Shown here: positions 8,501-16,366 of the stretch, in pieces
Numbering within the stretch: position 1 is the first letter of the stretch
Layout: every line of letters starts with the position of its first letter
DNA from: Verrucomicrobiales bacterium
Lineage (GTDB): Bacteria; Verrucomicrobiota; Verrucomicrobiia; Verrucomicrobiales; DEV007
DNA length: 64,000 nucleotides
Assembly: GCA_029213005.1 (NCBI GenBank)
Contig: JARGPI010000018.1
Location: 62,001-126,000 of the forward strand
Direction: 5' to 3'
Position numbers and translations under genes: made by a program
Notes under the pieces: generated by a model
The model's database searches: none
What the model was told of the DNA's origin: nothing
What the model saw: the letters and a program-made list of their open reading frames with translations, nothing else

Positions 8501-9042
8501 CTTCGCTACTGGTTTTCTCCGGGATCTTTGTGGCGTGGTCCGGTGGGTTTATGATGATCTGGTTATACAACCAGTCGTGGTTTCTTGACGTGACTCTTTT
8601 CGGGATTGATTTCCGGGATTTGTTTCAAATCAACCCTATCAACTTAAGTGTCGCGGTATGGGTTGGCTTTCTGGCTCTCTTCGGGATTGCCACTGATGAC
8701 GGGGTAATTATGGCGACCTATCTGCAGCAGAAGTTCAAAGCAAACCGACCGGAAACCAGGCAGCAAATCCGCGATACGACGGTCGAAGCGGCGGTAAAGC
8801 GAAACCGTCCCGCTATGATGACCACCGCAACCACGCTGCTGGCTTTACTTCCGGTTTTGACCAGTAGCGGACGTGGTTCGGATGTGATGGTTCCGATGGC
8901 GATACCGACATTCGGGGGGATGACGGTGGCAATTCTTACCGTGTTTGTTGTTCCAACCCTCTACTGCGGTATCGAGGAAATGAAACTATCGTGGTCAAAC
9001 CGGCGGCGGCAAAAAAGTGAGGGTTCTTTGAGGGCTCCCTGA
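5536..9042 (+). CDS. CusA-like heavy-metal RND efflux pump
   Basis: Inner-membrane proton-driven RND transporter of about 1168 residues, slightly above the usual 1040 or so. I chose GTG at 5536, because GTGA overlaps the adaptor stop codon; a GTG at 5497 would add 13 residues. TM4 reads AIAIGTIVDMGIVLCENVLK, resembling the Cu/Ag (CusA) class rather than the DFGxxxDG pattern of Zn/Co/Cd pumps. The periplasmic porter has FMPSLDEGSFLYMPTLMPH and MLQTGMRAPMGLKVYG, where E. coli CusA carries substrate Met residues. Extra sequence lies between TM helices near residues 530-600 and in the C-terminal TM bundle (SWFLDVTLFGIDFRDLFQIN). The operon context supports Cu/Ag export. Confidence 0.92.
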   Translation: MKDDNSTSGPISGLIRFCLENKLIVLLVAFMLVAWGTLVAPFDWDFRGIPRDPVPVDAIPDIGENQQIIFTEWMGRSPQDVEDQITFPLTAALLGIPEVKTIRSYSYFGFSSIYVIFKESAGWDWSRAKILEKLNSLPAGTLPEAVSPALGPDATALGQVFWYTLEGRDEDGNPAGGWTPQELRSIQDFYVRYALQSTDGVAEVASVGGFLREYQIDVDPDAMRAFGVTLEQVFKAVRDANLDVGARTIEINRIEYVIRSRGFLTSLDDLKQTAVASRGDIPITLDQVADINFGPALRRGVLDKAGAEAVGGTVVARYGANPMATIQNVKETIATISAGLPNKTLEDGTVSQVTIVPFYDRTGLINETLDTLNTALTEEILVTVIVVLLLVFHIRSSILISLMLPGAVLLCFVGMKLFKVEANVVALSGIAIAIGTIVDMGIVLCENVLKQLEEADEDEPRLPIIFRACSEVGGAVLTAVLTTVISFLPVFAMEGAEGKLFKPLAYTKTFALIASVLIALTLLPPLIHLLFRKRFDYFSRKSPRVHHGFIIMLCLGVVFYLGAGWQPLGPKYGLFNQLFVMVLIGSLILGVIGFMKIYEPVLRFFLRMKLVLVGIVLVVVSCGFFIYKGLGKEFMPSLDEGSFLYMPTLMPHASIGEAKRVLQLQDKAINAIPEVDLVVGKIGRVDSSLDPAPVSMVETVITYKSEWAFDGEGKRFRQWRDHIKKPDDIWDEIVKAAELPGVTSAPKLQPIETRIVMLQTGMRAPMGLKVYGPNLETIEKVALELEAILKGVTTINPATVFADRVVGKPYLEINIDRTAIARYGISIRDVQNVIEVAVGGRKITTTVEGRERYPVRVRYLRERRDSIEELDEILIPAPDGRQIPLGELSKLEFVRGPQAIKSEDTFLVAYVIFDKNPGNAEVSVVNDARALIEKHIETGDFVVPAGVSYKFTGSYENQIRAEKRLALIVPLALLLIFILIYLQFRVVSTSLLVFSGIFVAWSGGFMMIWLYNQSWFLDVTLFGIDFRDLFQINPINLSVAVWVGFLALFGIATDDGVIMATYLQQKFKANRPETRQQIRDTTVEAAVKRNRPAMMTTATTLLALLPVLTSSGRGSDVMVPMAIPTFGGMTVAILTVFVVPTLYCGIEEMKLSWSNRRRQKSEGSLRAP

Positions 9043-9104
9043 TCAGTCGGGGTAGTACTTCTCAGAGGGGCGAATCGCCTCTGAATGATAACAACAACAG
9101 ACCA

Positions 9105-9527
9105 ATGAAATACATAATTACACCCTTACTGACCCTTGCAATATGCCTGTTTTCAGGTTGGAGTTCCGTGAAAGCTGGAGAAGCCGATGCGCTTCCTCTT
9201 TACTTGAAAGTCTCCCACGCACTTTTCGAGGATGACTTCGCTGCTGCTAAAACAGCCGCCGATAAGTTGGCCCAAAGCGAGGATGCAGGCTCACTCGCTG
9301 CATCCGCTGAAGAGGTAGCGAAAGCGGCGACTATTGCAGAAGCACGCGAATCCTTTAAAGTTTTGAGCGCCGAGGCTATCAAAGTCGCCGGGGAAGGAGA
9401 AACTTACGTTGTGATGAATTGCCCGATGGTTAAAGGCGGTGGTGGAGACTGGCTCAGTGCCGATGGTAAGGTCAACAATCCCTACTACGGAGCAAAAATG
9501 CCTCACTGCGGCGGGCCTAAGAAATAG
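9105..9527 (+). CDS. Small exported DUF3347-like metal-binding protein
   Basis: A 140-residue protein with a clear signal peptide (MKYIITPLLTLAICLFSGWS...VKA) and an alpha-helical body rich in Ala, ending in VMNCPMVKGGGGDWL...NNPYYGAKMPHCGG. This end is the same Cys/Met motif found twice at the C-terminus of the adaptor at 3203-5539. It is the last gene of the Cus-like operon, 62 bp after the pump, and is followed by a hairpin terminator. It may act as a free periplasmic metal carrier working with the adaptor; that role is inferred from homology and position. Confidence 0.75.
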   Translation: MKYIITPLLTLAICLFSGWSSVKAGEADALPLYLKVSHALFEDDFAAAKTAADKLAQSEDAGSLAASAEEVAKAATIAEARESFKVLSAEAIKVAGEGETYVVMNCPMVKGGGGDWLSADGKVNNPYYGAKMPHCGGPKK

Positions 9528-9548
9528 GTAGTACACGCAAACATAAAG

Positions 9549-9573
9549 GAGGAGGGCGGACTGCGCTCTCCTC
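9549..9573 (+). terminator. Hairpin terminator after the Cus-like operon
   Basis: GAGGAGGGCG (9549-9558) pairs with CGCTCTCCTC (9564-9573) with one G-U pair and a 5-nt loop, 21 bp after the stop of the 9105 gene. Only a weak T-rich tail follows (TGTAGTT). Confidence 0.55.
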
Positions 9574-9707
9574 TGTAGTTGCGATCGCTACTCGCATCGA
9601 ATTACTTTAGACGAGGAGTGGAGCTCCGGCCACAACGGCTGACACAAAGTCTCGCGATTCCATAATTCACTGGATTTTCCGCCTAGAATACGGTAATTTT
9701 AGTGGTT

Positions 9708-10532
9708 ATGATTAATTTCCTCCGGAAACACGAAATCTGGATTGTCCTGAGTCTTATTCTCCTCGTCAACGCGGTCTTTGTGACCTCGGTCGTGGGTGGT
9801 TTGATCCCAATTGGTGCCTACGATTTGGGTCGCTTTGCCCTTCTTGGGACGGTGCTTTTCGGTGCCGTTTTCCTGATTCGAGGGGTTGAAGGAGTTCTCG
9901 ATATTTTGCGGCCGATGATGGTATGGAAGCGCTCTCCTTTCCTCTATTTGTTTGCGATCGCGTGGACTGTCGTTTTGTGTCTTGTGGTTCTCACGGTTAA
10001 GGGGGGGATCACCGGTGAAATGTTGCTGAGTCGTGAGAATTTGGAGCCAGGATTGAGTAAACTGTTGTATCCCAGGTTGATCCTCACTTTGTTGGTCAGT
10101 TCATTTATCGGCGAGATGGTCTGGGTGAGCTATGCGGTGAGGCGGTTGTCGCGCTGGTTTACCTTTTATGAGTCCGCTCTCATTGTCGGAGCAGTCTGGA
10201 CCGCGTGGTGGTTGCCGATGGCGATAAACAATTTCGGAATCATTCCTGATCTTCCACTGATCGCGTTACTCTTCAATCAGATGGGTATCGCAGCGATGTG
10301 TGCGCTGGTCTACTACCGGACCGGAAGTGGGTTGCTGGTGCTTTTTATGCAGATCATGTTCAATGCGACGATTCTCGTGTTCCCGATCACACCCGGAGTG
10401 GGTGGCGTGGGGACTTACTGGGCGTTTGCGCTGACCTATTTCTCTGCGGCAACGCTACTTTTTATCCGTTTCGGACCGAGGCCATTGTTTTCGAGACTGA
10501 AATCGGCTCCGATGGAAAAGGCCACGGTTTGA
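9708..10532 (+). CDS. CPBP-like (ABI/CAAX protease-related) membrane protein
   Basis: Polytopic membrane protein of about 274 residues with around eight hydrophobic segments. The segment FIGEMVWVSYAVRRLSRWF resembles motif 1 (EExxxR) of CPBP intramembrane proteases but has only one Glu. A later N-containing helix (LLFNQMGIAAMCALVYYRTG...LFMQIMFNATI) fits the F/HxxxN and H/NxxxB-type motifs 2 and 3. Loss of the paired Glu may mean loss of protease activity. I prefer the ATG at 9708; a GTG at 9702 is the alternative. It follows the terminator of the Cus-like operon and is probably transcribed separately. Its role is unknown. Confidence 0.6.
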   Translation: MINFLRKHEIWIVLSLILLVNAVFVTSVVGGLIPIGAYDLGRFALLGTVLFGAVFLIRGVEGVLDILRPMMVWKRSPFLYLFAIAWTVVLCLVVLTVKGGITGEMLLSRENLEPGLSKLLYPRLILTLLVSSFIGEMVWVSYAVRRLSRWFTFYESALIVGAVWTAWWLPMAINNFGIIPDLPLIALLFNQMGIAAMCALVYYRTGSGLLVLFMQIMFNATILVFPITPGVGGVGTYWAFALTYFSAATLLFIRFGPRPLFSRLKSAPMEKATV

Positions 10533-10545
10533 TGGAGACGCGCAT

Positions 10546-10860
10546 TTACCCTGCGCAGAATGCCCACGCAATCATGCTGAAGTAGCACAGCGAAGCGCTG
10601 CCCGTCAAATACAGGACCCGGATGACCCGTCCCCGGGTGGTTGCGGCCCGAAACGATGCCGCCACGTAGGCCAGGACGGTTAACAGCGCGGCAATCGAGA
10701 GGTAAAAGACTTATTGGAATTTCCGGCAAATTTGTTCGTCGGAGCCAGGTAGATCGGGTCTCGGAAAGACGGTGGCCGGGAGGAACCAGGCTACTGCCCA
10801 AAGAGCAATTATCCCCCAAGAGGTGATGAGCAAATTTTTCGTAAGAACTTGGGTTACCAT
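10546..10860 (-). pseudogene. Small membrane protein interrupted by an in-frame TAA
   Basis: Reading the minus strand from ATG 10860 gives 104 codons with a single TAA at codon 50 (10713-10711). Before it lies MVTQVLTKNLLITSWGIIAL and a first hydrophobic helix; after it come two more (FYLSIAALLTVLAYVAASF and VLYLTGSASLCYFSMIAWAF). Hydrophobic pattern and frame continue across the stop, so one point mutation or a sequencing error has probably split a small three-helix protein. It starts 24 bp after the channel gene stop and would be the last gene of the second efflux operon. The family is not recognised. TAA rules out selenocysteine. Confidence 0.6.
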
Positions 10861-10877
10861 TGTCTGAAATGGTAACC
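10852..10877 (-). terminator. 10-bp perfect hairpin at end of the efflux operon
   Basis: GGTTACCATT (10852-10861) and AATGGTAACC (10868-10877) form a perfect stem with a 6-nt loop, just after the channel gene stop. The ATG of the broken small membrane gene lies in the arm that is downstream on the minus strand, so the hairpin might control its translation or end the operon. No clear U-run follows. Confidence 0.45.
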
Positions 10878-10883
10878 TGAACT

Positions 10884-12266
10884 TTAGCGTCTGAAAAACC
10901 GCTTCTTTCGTGGATGATTGCCGGATTCTTTTACCGGTATTGATTGAGTAACCTCAGGTTCCTCCACAGTCTGTATGCAAGGCTGGCATGCTGCTGAATC
11001 AAAAACTTTCAGTTTCGGGTTTGATCCAAGAGCTTCCTGGAGTCGCGCCATAGCCGTCGCTTTTGCGAGTTTTGCTTTGGTTATTGCTTCCCGGGTGCGG
11101 GATTGCTGCTGTTGAAGGATGATAACCTGGCTGAAATTCAGAAGGCCTTGTTCGTAACCTTTCAGGGTTTTGGCCTCTCTGTCTTCGAGTTGAGGCAGAA
11201 CCCGGTTTCTCAATGAGATGAGGGCGATATCTGCTGATTCAACTTCTGCCGTTCGGGTTCCAATTTCACCGCTGGCTGTGATTTGCGTTGAAGCCAGCTG
11301 ATACTTAGCTTTTTCCGCATTAGCTGATGCCTCAGCTATTCTACCTAAACCCTTCTTTCGAACAGGGAGGGGGATCTTTAATCCTATCCCGAGAAATAGA
11401 TCTCTCTCGGCTCCGATCGGCTCGTCCACTGATCTGACTGACTCGTAACCGGCGGAAATTTCCCAATCTTCCACTGCTTCGGCGCGGGCCATTTCCTTGT
11501 CGGTTTGATGATAGGTGATTCGCGCTTGTGCAGCAATTATATCAGGTCGTTCGAAACCGGAAGGCCGAGATCTTTGAATTGTGGGTTTCAATTGGGCAAT
11601 GATACTATCAAGACGTTGAGTCGGGTTGAGAGGAGTTCCGGGTTCCATGTTCAGATAAGGTCTCAATTCTGCTAAGGCGACTTCGTAGTCGGCTTCAGCA
11701 GATCGGCGCATCTGTTGAACGAGGAGTTTCTCGGTTTCTGCAGAAGCGACCTCCAATTCACTTCCCAGTGCATTGGCAAGCTGCTTCTTAGCAAGGTCAA
11801 TGGATCGATTCGTCTCGTTTTCCAATCGGACAAATTCATTTGCCAATTCTTTGGCACCTACGGCATCTATGTAATGTTGTAGGACTTGAGCTATAAATCT
11901 CCGCTCTACATCGCGAACTTCGGCGCAGGCGAGCCGGACCCGGGAAATTCCAAGGTCCCGCTGCCGACGAAGTTTATCGGTTACCGGAAAAATTTGACTG
12001 TAACCCATGAAAACCGAACCCTCACGATCAGGACCGTCGGCAGTCTGACTTTGTACTGCGAACTCGAATACCGGATTTTCCATCTTTCCGGCATCGATTA
12101 ATTGGGCTTGAGCAATAGCAATGTCAGTTTTTGCAATCTTCAGTTGAGAGTGATTTTCGAGAGCAGTGTTAACAGCTTCGTCCAATGAGATTTGCCCAAA
12201 CGCGACACTCGGACCGGTCAAATAAATAGAAAGCAGTAAAGACAAGGTATACAACGGTGATTTCAT
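10884..12266 (-). CDS. TolC-like outer-membrane efflux channel (second operon)
   Basis: Outer-membrane factor, 460 residues. The signal peptide MKSPLYTLSLLLSIYLTGPSVAFG precedes SLDEAVNTALENHSQLKIAK, the typical first OMF helix, and a second repeat has GRIAEASANAEKAKYQL and LKGYEQGLLNFSQVIILQQQ. It is the last intact gene of the minus-strand efflux operon, 20 bp after the His-rich protein at 12287. The C-terminal 45 or so residues (ACQPCIQTVEEP...RKKRFFRR) are a hydrophilic, basic tail with a CxxC, beyond the usual channel end; its purpose is unknown. Confidence 0.88.
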   Translation of the reverse strand: MKSPLYTLSLLLSIYLTGPSVAFGQISLDEAVNTALENHSQLKIAKTDIAIAQAQLIDAGKMENPVFEFAVQSQTADGPDREGSVFMGYSQIFPVTDKLRRQRDLGISRVRLACAEVRDVERRFIAQVLQHYIDAVGAKELANEFVRLENETNRSIDLAKKQLANALGSELEVASAETEKLLVQQMRRSAEADYEVALAELRPYLNMEPGTPLNPTQRLDSIIAQLKPTIQRSRPSGFERPDIIAAQARITYHQTDKEMARAEAVEDWEISAGYESVRSVDEPIGAERDLFLGIGLKIPLPVRKKGLGRIAEASANAEKAKYQLASTQITASGEIGTRTAEVESADIALISLRNRVLPQLEDREAKTLKGYEQGLLNFSQVIILQQQQSRTREAITKAKLAKATAMARLQEALGSNPKLKVFDSAACQPCIQTVEEPEVTQSIPVKESGNHPRKKRFFRR

Positions 12267-12286
12267 GATAGGTTCGGCGATTGATG

Positions 12287-13207
12287 TTAGTGGGCGTGCC
12301 CGTGTTCGGCGTGAGTGTGTGGAACTAAGAGGAATGAATCGGTAGTGTAGCGCGAGCCATCAGCCTCAAAGGTCACGACGACCTGTGACTTGAACTGAGC
12401 ACCCATTAACCATTCAGCGGAAGTTCCGCTGTCACCTGGAAAAATGAAGTAATTCGTCTTTCCGTCACGCAGTGTGGGGGTGCCCTCTTCATCTTCGTTT
12501 TTATCCGAGTTCCGAATTTTCAAGGTAGCTGATTCCCTGGCCGCACTGGCAAAGGTGACGAGAATCTCAGTACTCATGCTGATATCCATCGGTGCCGTGA
12601 TGCTGCGGTCTTTTGCGAGCCACAGTTCGAGGTCTCCTTTGTCATCATGGAGTTTAAGTTCGATAAATCCGACGGTTTCCCCCTGAGCATTTTTCAGGGG
12701 GGATAGAATGCCCTCATGAGGACCTATATCGTCTTGTACCTCTGCCATACCACTGGTGATTTCTTTCGGGTATTGAGATTTCATGAGCAGAATTGCTCCC
12801 GTCAGGCCTTTGGCTGACTTCTTCATGGCGTCGGTATTCTTTTCATCTGTCGCGACATGTAGTTGGTCGAGCGCCCGTTTAGCGTTGTTGATCATGCCGG
12901 TAACTCTTGTTCGTTTATCTTCAGGTAGTGTTTCGAGAGTGTGGTCAAGTTTGTCGATGAGAGCCTGAAGATTTATCTGCTCTTTGTGAAGTGCTTCGAT
13001 GTTATTCTCGTTGGCGGCGATGGACACCGCTTTACTGTAGGCATTGATATGCGCCCATAAATCTGCAGGATCCTCGGGAATAAGAATTGAGGCATGGTGG
13101 GAATCATGCTCTGACTCGTGCGCATGATCCTTCCCGGTTTCATCGGCGAAAACGGAATGCGTGATCGATGTGATTACAATAATTGGTATGATTTGATGTA
13201 GTTTCAT
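12287..13207 (-). CDS. His-rich exported protein of the second efflux operon
   Basis: Predicted periplasmic protein of 306 residues, not assigned to a named family. A signal peptide (MKLHQIIPIIVITSITHSVFA) is followed by a His/Asp/Glu-rich stretch (HAHESEHDSHHA). The middle (about 50-150) is helical, possibly a four-helix bundle like other metal-operon sensors. The C-terminal half is beta-rich and ends in HTHAEHGHAH. Two terminal His clusters suggest Zn, Co, Ni or Cu binding. It is placed between the pump (13244) and the channel (10884), so a metal buffer or adaptor partner is plausible by context. Confidence 0.65.
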   Translation of the reverse strand: MKLHQIIPIIVITSITHSVFADETGKDHAHESEHDSHHASILIPEDPADLWAHINAYSKAVSIAANENNIEALHKEQINLQALIDKLDHTLETLPEDKRTRVTGMINNAKRALDQLHVATDEKNTDAMKKSAKGLTGAILLMKSQYPKEITSGMAEVQDDIGPHEGILSPLKNAQGETVGFIELKLHDDKGDLELWLAKDRSITAPMDISMSTEILVTFASAARESATLKIRNSDKNEDEEGTPTLRDGKTNYFIFPGDSGTSAEWLMGAQFKSQVVVTFEADGSRYTTDSFLLVPHTHAEHGHAH

Positions 13208-13243
13208 AATGTATGTTTTTAGGGTTGTTTGTGAGGCTGAGAT

Positions 13244-16200
13244 TTAGATCTCAAAAGCGTCTTCTTTGCTGTTTAACCAGCGTTCACTGGCTTTTTTTCC
13301 GAATAACAGGAAGATTGCCGGTGTAACAGTCATGTCGAGTAGGGTCGAGCTGATCAGGCCTCCGACAATGACGACCGCCATAGGGTGAAGGATTTCTTTG
13401 CCGGGGGCATCGGCTGCAAGAACGATAGGAATTAGCGCTAGGCCTGCGGTGAGTGCTGTCATTAGAACTGGAACGAGCCGTTCCAGGGAGCCGCGAATAA
13501 TCATAGCTTTGCCAAAAACTTCGCCTTCATGTTTCATTAGGTGAAGGTAGTGGGAGATCATCATGATCGTGTTCCGAGAGGCAACTCCGGCCAGTGTAAT
13601 CATGCCGACGAGACTTGCGACGCTCACCGTGCCTACGAGGGCCTTGTTCAGGATAATGCCTCCGATCAGGGCCAGTGGAATATTGAGCATGATCTGAAGG
13701 ACCAGAGAAACGTTTTTGAAGTTCGCGTAAAGGAGGACAAAGATCACGACGAGGATGATCATAGATAGAATTCCGATGAGGCGGGAGGCCTTCTGCTGGC
13801 TTTCAAATTGCCCCTCAAAACTTATGAAATAACCTTCAGGAAGTGTCACTTTCTCCGCAATGAGCTGTTTGATTTCTCCAACCACAGCGCTTAAGTCGCG
13901 GTTGCTGACATTTCCCGATACTACGATTCGTCGCATGACATTCTCGCGACTGATTTCGTTTGGTCCTTTACTGTATTGCACGTCGGCAAGTAGGGATAAG
14001 GGGACCTTTTTTCCGTTGGAAGTATCGATTAGCGTTTCCCGGATTGCTTCGACCGAACCTCGCTGGTCTTCATCATACCGGAGGAAGACGTCGAAAGTTC
14101 GCTGCCCTTCGATAATTTGAGCAATTCTGTGCCCGCCGAGGCCCACTTCCAATACGTCAGTGAGTTCGCCGATGTTGGCCCCATAGAGCTTGATCTTCTC
14201 ACGGTCGATCCTTACATGAATTTGTGGTACCAGAACGAGTCGTTCAACCTGTAGATCGACAAGCCCGTCGACATCTCTGATTACCGCTTCAATCTCTTTC
14301 GCTGAGGATCGCAATTGTGGTAATTCAGGTCCGAAAATTTTGATCGCAATTTGGGCGCGCACTCCCGACATGATATGATCAAGTCGATGGGATATAGGCT
14401 GACCCACTCCGATTCCTATACCTGGAATCTGTCCAAGGCGCTCTCGAACGTCAGCCAGGATTTCGGCTCTCGAACGGTCCGATGGTTTAAGCTCAATATC
14501 GATTTCGGCGTTTTCGACTCCGGATGCGTGCTCATCCATTTCGGCCCGGCCTGTTCGACGTCCCGACGACACAATTTCCGGGATCGACAAAAGTACCTTT
14601 TCTGCAATCGCGCCGATTCGGTCGGATTCTTCGAGTGAAGTTCCCGACGGGGTGGCGACAAAGATAACCGCGGTTCCCTCGTTGAATTCCGGCAACAGTT
14701 CGCGGCCCATTTCGGCAAATTGGATTGCTGCGACGATGGCTAGTATGATAGCGGCCAGAATCGGTATGAATGGGAGGTTAAGCGCGGGTTTAAGCAGGAA
14801 GTGAAGGTCGACCCATTTGAAGAAGCGAACCATCATACTATCTTTCTCGGCGCCAAGCCTTTTCATGCCCGGAAGTAGGTAGGAGCAGAGGACAGGAATC
14901 AGTGTCAGCGACACGATGAATGATGCGATCATTGAAACGATGGTCGCGACTCCAATGGGGCCGAACAGCTTCCCCTCGACTCCGCTCAACCCGAATAGGG
15001 GGATGAAAACCAAAATGATAAGGAGAGTCGCAAAGAAGATGGAGTTTCTGACTTCCCCCGAAGCGTCGGCAATCACCCGAAGTATAGGTTTCGGGTTAGT
15101 GGCGTGACGGTTTTCTTTTAGTCTCCGGAATACATTTTCAACATCGACAATCGCATCGTCGACTACCATTCCTACCGCCACAACGAGACCGCCGAGGGTC
15201 ATGGTGTTGATCGAAATGCCTGCAATATGGAAATAGAGTGCCGCGACTGCGAACGAAAAAGGGATCGCCGTCAAGGTGATAAGGGTGGTTCGAAAATTCA
15301 GCAGGAAGAGAACCAGAACAATTACGACCATAATTGCACCGTCTCTGACGGCTTCTGCGACGTTATGAATAGCCGTTTCAATAAACGTTGCCTGTTTGAA
15401 AAGGATTTCGATTTCGATATCTTTAGATGCGGATTGTTTCAGTGAATGGAGTGCCGTTTCAATTCGGCGGGTCAATTCCACGGTGTCGACTCCGGGTTGT
15501 TTCTGGACGGTGAGGATGACGGCTTTGTCACCGTTCACACCTGCATCGCCCCTTTTGACCCGGGCTCCGAATTTCACGTCTGCAATTTGGTGGAGTAACA
15601 CCGGGCGACCTGCTCTTTCCGCAATGACGGTGTCGGCAAGATCATCAAGTTTGGCGCTCCGCCCTAAGTTTCGAACCAGCATCTCCTGATTCCGAAAATT
15701 AAGAAAGCCTCCCGGAGTGTTTAGTTGAGAATTGGAGATTGCGGCTTCCGCTTCATGAAGCGATATGTCATGTGCGGCCATCCGTTCCGGCGATAGAAAA
15801 ACTTGATATTGTTTTTGTTCCCCTCCCATCGAAATGACCTGGGATACGCCCCTGACAGAAAGTAACTGTGGGCGTGCTGACCAATCAGCAAAGGTGCGTA
15901 ATGCCATCGGGGATGTTTTACCTTCCTTACTGGTAACTCCGATCAATAAGACTTCCCCCATAATGGAGCTCACGGGACCTAGTTGAGGTTTAATTCCCGA
16001 GGGAAGCCTGTCCTCTGCAAGGCGTATCCGCTCTTCGACAATTCGGCGGGCATGATAGATGTCAGTCCCCCAGTCGAACTCGACATAGAGAATAGATAAA
16101 CCTATCCCACAGGTCGCCCGAACTCTGAGAACGCCGGGTGCCCCGTTGAGTGAAGTCTCGAGGGGAATTGACACGAGAGCTTCTACTTCCTCAGGGGCGA

Positions 16201-16366
16201 GCCCTTCGGTTTCCGTAAGAATGGTGACTGTGGGCCGGTTTAAATCCGGAAAAACATCGATGGGTAATTGAGTTGCTACGAAGCTGCCGTACAGAAAAAT
16301 CAGTAGCGCCACGGCGAGAACGAGAAGCCGGTTTCTCAGAGAGAATTCAATTAATTTGTTCAGCAT
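13244..16366 (-). CDS. CzcA-like heavy-metal RND efflux pump
   Basis: Inner-membrane RND transporter of 1040 residues, the normal family length, starting MLNKLIEFSLRNRLLVLAVA. It has the conserved start of the porter (LPIDVFPDLNRPTVTILTET), LLPEFNEGTAVIFVATP in place of the Met-rich CusA sequence, and TM4 VVAVGMVVDDAIVDVENVFR with Asp and Glu residues for proton relay. It lacks the DFG of CzcA proper, so divalent specificity is likely but the exact metal is unclear. It overlaps the adaptor gene stop by 7 bp and is followed by the His-rich protein at 13207. It differs clearly from the CusA-like pump at 5536, so the organism has two separate metal pumps within 20 kb. Confidence 0.9.
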   Translation of the reverse strand: MLNKLIEFSLRNRLLVLAVALLIFLYGSFVATQLPIDVFPDLNRPTVTILTETEGLAPEEVEALVSIPLETSLNGAPGVLRVRATCGIGLSILYVEFDWGTDIYHARRIVEERIRLAEDRLPSGIKPQLGPVSSIMGEVLLIGVTSKEGKTSPMALRTFADWSARPQLLSVRGVSQVISMGGEQKQYQVFLSPERMAAHDISLHEAEAAISNSQLNTPGGFLNFRNQEMLVRNLGRSAKLDDLADTVIAERAGRPVLLHQIADVKFGARVKRGDAGVNGDKAVILTVQKQPGVDTVELTRRIETALHSLKQSASKDIEIEILFKQATFIETAIHNVAEAVRDGAIMVVIVLVLFLLNFRTTLITLTAIPFSFAVAALYFHIAGISINTMTLGGLVVAVGMVVDDAIVDVENVFRRLKENRHATNPKPILRVIADASGEVRNSIFFATLLIILVFIPLFGLSGVEGKLFGPIGVATIVSMIASFIVSLTLIPVLCSYLLPGMKRLGAEKDSMMVRFFKWVDLHFLLKPALNLPFIPILAAIILAIVAAIQFAEMGRELLPEFNEGTAVIFVATPSGTSLEESDRIGAIAEKVLLSIPEIVSSGRRTGRAEMDEHASGVENAEIDIELKPSDRSRAEILADVRERLGQIPGIGIGVGQPISHRLDHIMSGVRAQIAIKIFGPELPQLRSSAKEIEAVIRDVDGLVDLQVERLVLVPQIHVRIDREKIKLYGANIGELTDVLEVGLGGHRIAQIIEGQRTFDVFLRYDEDQRGSVEAIRETLIDTSNGKKVPLSLLADVQYSKGPNEISRENVMRRIVVSGNVSNRDLSAVVGEIKQLIAEKVTLPEGYFISFEGQFESQQKASRLIGILSMIILVVIFVLLYANFKNVSLVLQIMLNIPLALIGGIILNKALVGTVSVASLVGMITLAGVASRNTIMMISHYLHLMKHEGEVFGKAMIIRGSLERLVPVLMTALTAGLALIPIVLAADAPGKEILHPMAVVIVGGLISSTLLDMTVTPAIFLLFGKKASERWLNSKEDAFEI

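Noticed and set aside
10711..10713. Second selenoprotein candidate in the small membrane gene
   Set aside because: The interrupting codon is TAA, not TGA, and no Cys-like metal or redox motif surrounds it.
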